Below, piece by piece: positions 59,792 to 64,000 of a stretch of DNA of 64,000 nucleotides. The notes beneath the pieces are model-generated. The model was not told the origin of the DNA. It worked only from the letters and a program-made list of their open reading frames with translations, and ran no database searches. Location: assembly GCA_027886185.1 (NCBI GenBank), contig WOAB01000093.1:7316001-7380000 (forward strand), given 5' to 3'. The stretch is from Rheum nobile (Eukaryota > Streptophyta > Magnoliopsida > Caryophyllales > Polygonaceae). Position 1 is the first letter of the stretch. Each line of letters starts with the position of its first letter. Made by a program: the position numbers and the translations under genes.

Positions 59792-61719
59792 TCAAGCGTC
59801 GGGAGCAATGGCATTACCTTCCGCGGGGGCTGGCTCTAGAGAAGCTATCTCGTCAGTCGACTCGACATCACCAAGATGGGCCTCGTCCTCATCGGCGCCT
59901 TCATCCACGGCCTCCTCTCCGACGCCGGCTAAGCAAAACAACTCCTGACCAGGATCGCCCTTTGGGAACATAGAGTCCAGAGTCTCCTTCTCCGCTTTCA
60001 GGTCCCAGAGCTCATGCTTGCCCTCGTTGAACTCCTCGATCATTTCGATACGCGACTTCACCGCATAAAAGGCCCCAACGTCACCAGCGATTTGGCCATC
60101 GGCAATGCGAGCCCGCCTCACCTCCTCCTTAACGCCTGATCGGCACTCTTCAAACTCCCTCCGACTTGCGACCATCTCTTCTTGACAACTCTTCAGCTCC
60201 CTGGTGAGGCGACGCTCAGTCTCACAGCAGCGACTCTCCGCTCCCTCCAGCTTGGTCCTCAAAGACGCAAGGTCGGACTCTGGCCTAGCAGCCCTGTCCT
60301 CGGCCTTGACAAGCATCGCCTGAACACCGGAGTAAGCTCCCAAGAAATACTGGAAGGCCTGACAGAAAGACACACGACAACACAAAAACACAATCAAGAA
60401 ACACGGTCGAGCAAAAAGAAACATAAAAACGAGAACAAAGGGCAACTCACCCTCCACGCGGAGCATCCCGCTTCACCAATGCAGTCTAGAGGGGAGACAT
60501 CCTTAACTTCCGACTTCAAAGTCGGGTCCTGAGCGCGAAAAAGGTCGGCGATCGACTGTCCGACGGCACCAACCTTGCCGACCCCCTCAGCAGTCGCACT
60601 CTTTTTCCTAGGGATGTCCTCCACCTTGACGTCTTCAGGGTGAGCGCTCGCCTTCCTCTTAGAGCCAGTCTTGACTGGAACCGTCAGATCCACCAGATCC
60701 GGTTTGCTTGATGCGGCTTTGGCCACCACCTTCCTCTGCTCGATCAGACTTTTCCCTGAAGCCACCCTCAAACGAGCACTCGATCGACCACCAGGGGAAC
60801 CTGACACGACAGAACAACAGAAAGGGAGAAACCCTAAAGTACACGACAAAACAAAAAACAGTAAAAGACGTCTAGAGTCAAGAATCTACCTTTTGCTTGA
60901 GACGATGAGATATTCGACATGTCGTCTTGAGAGGCAGGAGTCGTCGACAGCAGGTTGACGTTCACAAACTTTCTTTCAGACGCGGGAATTCCAAGGACAA
61001 TCTTCGACAAGCCTTCCGACCGACTACTCACTTCTAGATCTTCTGGTTCGGGGACTACAAAAAAGAAAAGTTAAGGCAAGAGTTAAGACACATAAAATAC
61101 GCGAAAGAGAAGACAAATACATACTATCGATTCGCCACTCCGTCAACAAAAACGGACACTCTCCCTCCTTCTCCAAAGAAGAACGTTCGACGAAAAAGAA
61201 CTTCGATCCCCATCCGCGGTCGTTGACATCAGGGCTCTGCACCAAGGTCTTCCAACCATGTCGGATACGCAACTGAACGCGACAGGAACTCTTCGACCCA
61301 ATAAAATAGTTATACCACAGAGCGTCAAAATCGAAATCGGCTCCAGTTTGAACATTCACAAGGTCTAAAACCCTAAGAACTCTCCACGCCTGAGGCATTA
61401 CTTGACATGGTGTCAGCGCCAAAGTGGCTAAAAAATCCCTGACAAGGGGAGAGAAAGGAAATTTGTGCCCTATTCTAAACGGGTATGCATAGAAGCAAAT
61501 CCATCCTTCATAACGCGCATCGGCCCTCTCGTCTGTGTGAGGCAACCTGGCGACCGTCTCCGGTGGAAAGCCCCCGACTTGGAGAACTTGATCCAGCTCC
61601 GCCTGGGACAAAGTGCTAGTCAATGCATCCGACTCCTTCAAAATGAAACGAGGAGGAGTTTCGCCTTCACGAGAATCGGAAAGAGTATTCGACGACTCAG
61701 AAGCCTCGATGGAAACCAT
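59792..61719 (-). CDS. Antisense four-exon gene of Tat-2, intact (558 aa)
   Basis: Exons on the minus strand are 61719-61125 (595 nt), 61054-60890 (165), 60800-60451 (350) and 60358-59792 (567). They join to 559 codons including the stop, with phases that fit and no internal stop. Introns start GTATGT, GTAGAT and GTGAGT and end TTGTAG, GTCAG and GTCAG. Exon 1 holds a 'putative gypsy-type transposon' (Transposase_28 type) domain: PFRIGHKFPFSPLVRDFLAT, WRVLRVLDLVN, DALWYNYF. Exon 3 has basic SKRKASAHPED and IPRKKS stretches, perhaps nuclear signals, and QSIADLF. Exon 4 is a coiled coil with an acidic end. The first two-thirds are very similar to Tat-1. Function unknown. Confidence 0.85.
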
Positions 61720-62018
61720 TTCGAGAATGGAAAGAGAAAGAGATCAAAGAGATATGACTAGAGAAATCAGAAAACTATAGCGAGAGAGACCGAGAAGCTT
61801 ACTAGAAGGAACTTGCAAAGGAAGATGGGATGAAGACTAATCGATTCCCTCTGCTCCGAATTTATGGAGGGAAGTGAAGATTTGCAGAGGCGTCGCATCA
61901 TGCCCCGATCACGCGCCACGTAACCCTGAGCAAACGCGCCAAAAAAGGATGGTGGAGATCGTGTTTTCGGAAGTTGCCTCAGATTCCACTTTCCTTGCTT
62001 AAACTGAAAGCCCAAGGC

Positions 62019-62031
62019 AACTTGGGGCTAT
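62019..62031 (+). promoter_or_regulatory. Tat-2 polypurine tract
   Basis: AACTTGGGGCTAT lies immediately before the 3' LTR, as in Tat-1. Confidence 0.7.
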
Positions 62032-62704
62032 TGTTGGGCCTGACATCCCCAAAGAAGGCGAGTCGGGTGAATCGAGCCCAAGCCCACTGCAGATCGAAAG
62101 AACAAAGGAAAAGCCCAGAGGAGGCGACGAGACTTCACTGGTCGAATGCCCTCCGACAGGGTCGCGAGAATCTCGCCAGACATTAAATGCTCAGATTATA
62201 CAACGGTCACGGCATTCAACACCACCGTAATTACAATGATTTAATGACATAATCCCCGCCATTACTCTCGGCGTTGAAGACAGAATATACGATCAAAACA
62301 TAACGGTAAAGAGAAGACAAGACTTACCATATTTGGGCGAAGAAGAAGATAAGAAGCGTACACACAATTATGCCCGGGACACACAAGCATTCTGGCTCAG
62401 AGATAGATCAGAACAACACTTACGCTCCCCGCCTCGCTCTCTAGCAATTGTCTATGCTTACTCTCCACCGGTCGTCACCTAAAAGTCATCGGTCGAGTCC
62501 TACACGACCGCTCGGTCTAAACTACGATAAGTTGTACCTCGATTCGATCCGATCAATACATTATCTAATAAAATCATCTCGCTATTCTACATTTACTCTT
62601 TGCTTGTCAATTATCTGCTTGGTTTGGATTGTTTCCAATCATCTGATCGACTAGTTACCCCGTCTAAGGCGATTTAGGTCGTCCGATCTTTTCGTCCCAA
62701 AACA
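62032..62704 (+). repeat. Tat-2 3' LTR
   Basis: 673 bp partner of 53249-53921; GTGGT follows at 62705-62709. Confidence 0.96.
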
Positions 62705-64000
62705 GTGGTCAAAAGTGTTGACCATACAGCCCGCAACATCGGTTGTATATACAGCTGGAGGGTTTGCCTCGACGTCTTCCTCATCGACGTCGTCGTAGCT
62801 CTCATATCCTGAGACTGGGTGGAGAAGAGGACATTCTTGGCATTGGGACAATTCATCTGGTAATGTCCTCGTCCTCCACACCTGAAACATTCCACAACGC
62901 GGGCTCTTTCAGAACGAGCGGCCTCTGTGGTTGGCGGCTGCGGGCGCCGAAAAGGAACATACGGGGCTGCTCTCGGCGGCGCTGTAGCAGACGCATTACA
63001 TGTGCTTCTCCGGTCCTGTCTATGTGCACTAGATGTAGGAGTAGGGTCAGTGCCTGAAACCGAAGGAAAGGGTCTAGAACCATACCTGGAAGGTGTCGTG
63101 GACTGCCAGGGTCTCTGTCTCTGGCGTTGTTACTGGAGTTAGAACTTTTGCGCAGTGTGCACGACATTGTTGAGGTCCCGAATGGGAATGACGTCAACCT
63201 GATCTTGGATAGGCTGGTTAAGCCCAGTGATGAATCTTGTGCGCAAGGTTCCCGGAGCAACGCTAGTGCCAGCCTTGAAGTACATGTCCTCGAGGCGAGC
63301 GAAGAACTCCTGAGGCGAATCTGTGCCCTGTCGCGCACGAGCGATCTCAGTCTGTATCTGCTCCTTGTAAGTGGAAGGCACATACTTTCGAGTCATGATG
63401 TACACGAGCTGATGCCACTCAGTAATGGGTGCCCAACCCATCCGGTAATGCTGTTGTGTAATACGTTGCCACCATGTCTGTGCAGCTCCCTCAAAATGTA
63501 GAGTCATGAGATCTACCTTCTCATACTCAGGGACAGTCAAATAACGCAGGACGTGCTCTGTGTTCTGCACCCACTCAAGAAAGACAGAAGGATCATATAA
63601 GCCATAGAAGTTTTTGATTTTTACCTTCACGTCTCGGCGTTGGACAGGTGGCTGGGCCTGGCAGTCGTGAAACCGAGCTGGAGGGTCCGCCAATGGCTCG
63701 ACATGACGAGCGCCATACTGGGGAGGAAAATGGGCAGGTGGGCGCGGACGCTGTCGTTCGACAGCGGGGCGCTGAGGCTGGTGAGCTTGCTGGTGGCGCC
63801 CGGAGGAAGCCACAAGTTGGCTTAAATAGTCTAGACAGCGTGTCAATAGGCCTCCTGATTCTGAGGCAGCAAAGGAGGCGGCACATAGTTGGTACGCTGG
63901 TGCTGAAGCTCAGGGGGATCCTGGAGAGGCGGATGAAAACCGCCAGCATATCCAAACTAACCCTCGTCCTCCTCAAGGTCGTACTCATCGAACTGATCCT
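62705..64000 (-). pseudogene. CRM-b gag (incomplete at window edge)
   Basis: The minus strand reads into the window from beyond 64000. The capsid core is at 63846-63139: VKVKIKNFYGLYDPSVFLEW, GAAQTWWQRITQ, KYVPSTYKEQIQTEIARARQ. A TAA at 63139-63141 ends that frame. The zinc knuckle CFRCGGRGHYQMNC is at about 62889-62848. The frame then meets the Tat-2 insertion, and protease continues at 53240. The start and 5' LTR are outside the window. Confidence 0.88.

Larger units (their letters stand above)
53249..62704 (+). mobile_element. Tat-2: complete Ty3/gypsy Tat-clade LTR retrotransposon
   Basis: 673-bp LTRs at both ends and a perfect 5-bp duplication GTGGT (53244-53248 and 62705-62709). The layout is as in Tat-1. 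By eye the LTRs differ at 11 of 673 sites, nearly all transitions, so it is younger than Tat-1 and than the CRM-b element that it split. Gag has lost its first ATG, pol has one frameshift and one clear nonsense change, and two further amber codons are shared with Tat-1. The antisense gene is fully open. Total length 9456 bp. Confidence 0.96.
40446..64000 (+). mobile_element. CRM-a: Ty3/gypsy chromovirus (CRM-like) with nested insertions
   Basis: The 5' LTR is 40446-41357 and the initiator-Met PBS is at 41361. Gag, protease, RT, RNase H and integrase run to 48963. The PPT is at 48961-48971, and the 3' LTR begins at 48972 but is interrupted at 49273 by CRM-b; the remainder must lie beyond 64000. 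LTR ends TGATGA...CATCA, an integrase tail that reads into the LTR (GPITRARAK), and no chromodomain suggest the CRM clade. The 300 bp shared by the two LTRs differ at roughly 6% of sites, so this is the oldest insertion of the nest. All ORFs are broken. Confidence 0.8.
49274..64000 (-). mobile_element. CRM-b: Ty3/gypsy chromovirus (CRM-like), split by Tat-2
   Basis: The left end is its 3' LTR (49274-50157). Pol runs 50158-53248 on the minus strand, Tat-2 occupies 53249-62709 with its duplication, and gag continues from 62705 off the right edge. It landed in the 3' LTR of CRM-a; the left target duplicate would be CTATC (49269-49273), the right one is outside the window. LTR ends TGATG...CATCA and the pol frame running into the LTR (GPITRSRAK) match CRM-a, so both belong to the same clade, though they are clearly different families. 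Confidence 0.85.

Overview
The window looks like nuclear DNA of a flowering plant, most likely a eudicot. It has plant-only retrotransposon lineages (Ty3/gypsy Tat with two RNase H domains, CRM-like chromoviruses, Ty1/copia), GT-AG introns, hAT MITEs, a Helitron end, and remnants of plant genes (GPI-anchored lipid-transfer protein, ZIP4/SPO22, an AT-hook PPC protein, a bL25-type ribosomal protein). Nothing in it identifies the species. About two thirds is transposon.

Layout. 1-1735: 3' remnant of a LINE (zf-RVT plus RNase H). 2719-12619: complete but dead minus-strand Tat element (Tat-1; LTRs 666 bp, TSD AAGAA). 13472-13542: tRNA-like sequence. 13949-15980: intron-containing ZIP4/SPO22 pseudogene fragment. 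16337-17116: the one apparently intact host gene, a three-exon GPI-anchored lipid-transfer protein. 17720-26274: decayed minus-strand copia element (TSD GATTA) with a hAT MITE in one LTR. 26303-27182: one hAT MITE nested inside another. 27663-28440: mosaic of an AT-hook/PPC fragment inside a plastid-targeted NDF2/NDF5-like exon. 28441-35500: repeat-rich non-coding DNA with duplicated blocks. 35524-35747: last exon of a bL25-like gene. 36716-38634: two related inverted-repeat elements in TA-rich microsatellite DNA, one a large foldback. 39454-40407: probable non-autonomous Helitron.

40446 to the end is a nest. CRM-a (plus strand, 5' LTR at 40446) carries a solo LTR in its reverse transcriptase and is split in its 3' LTR at 49273 by CRM-b (minus strand). 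CRM-b is split at 53248 by Tat-2 (plus strand, 53249-62704, TSD GTGGT). CRM-b resumes at 62705 and leaves the window.

The most interesting signals are in the Tat pair. Each copy carries, antisense between pol and the 3' LTR, a four-exon gene. In Tat-2 it is fully open (558 codons), and exon lengths and splice sites match Tat-1 apart from one 1-bp indel. Both copies also share two in-frame amber codons in gag-PR-RT, the second followed by CAACCA, which matches the UAG-CAR-YYA readthrough context. The two CRM-like elements have integrase tails that read into their own LTRs. All identifications come from reading the sequence; no database search was run.
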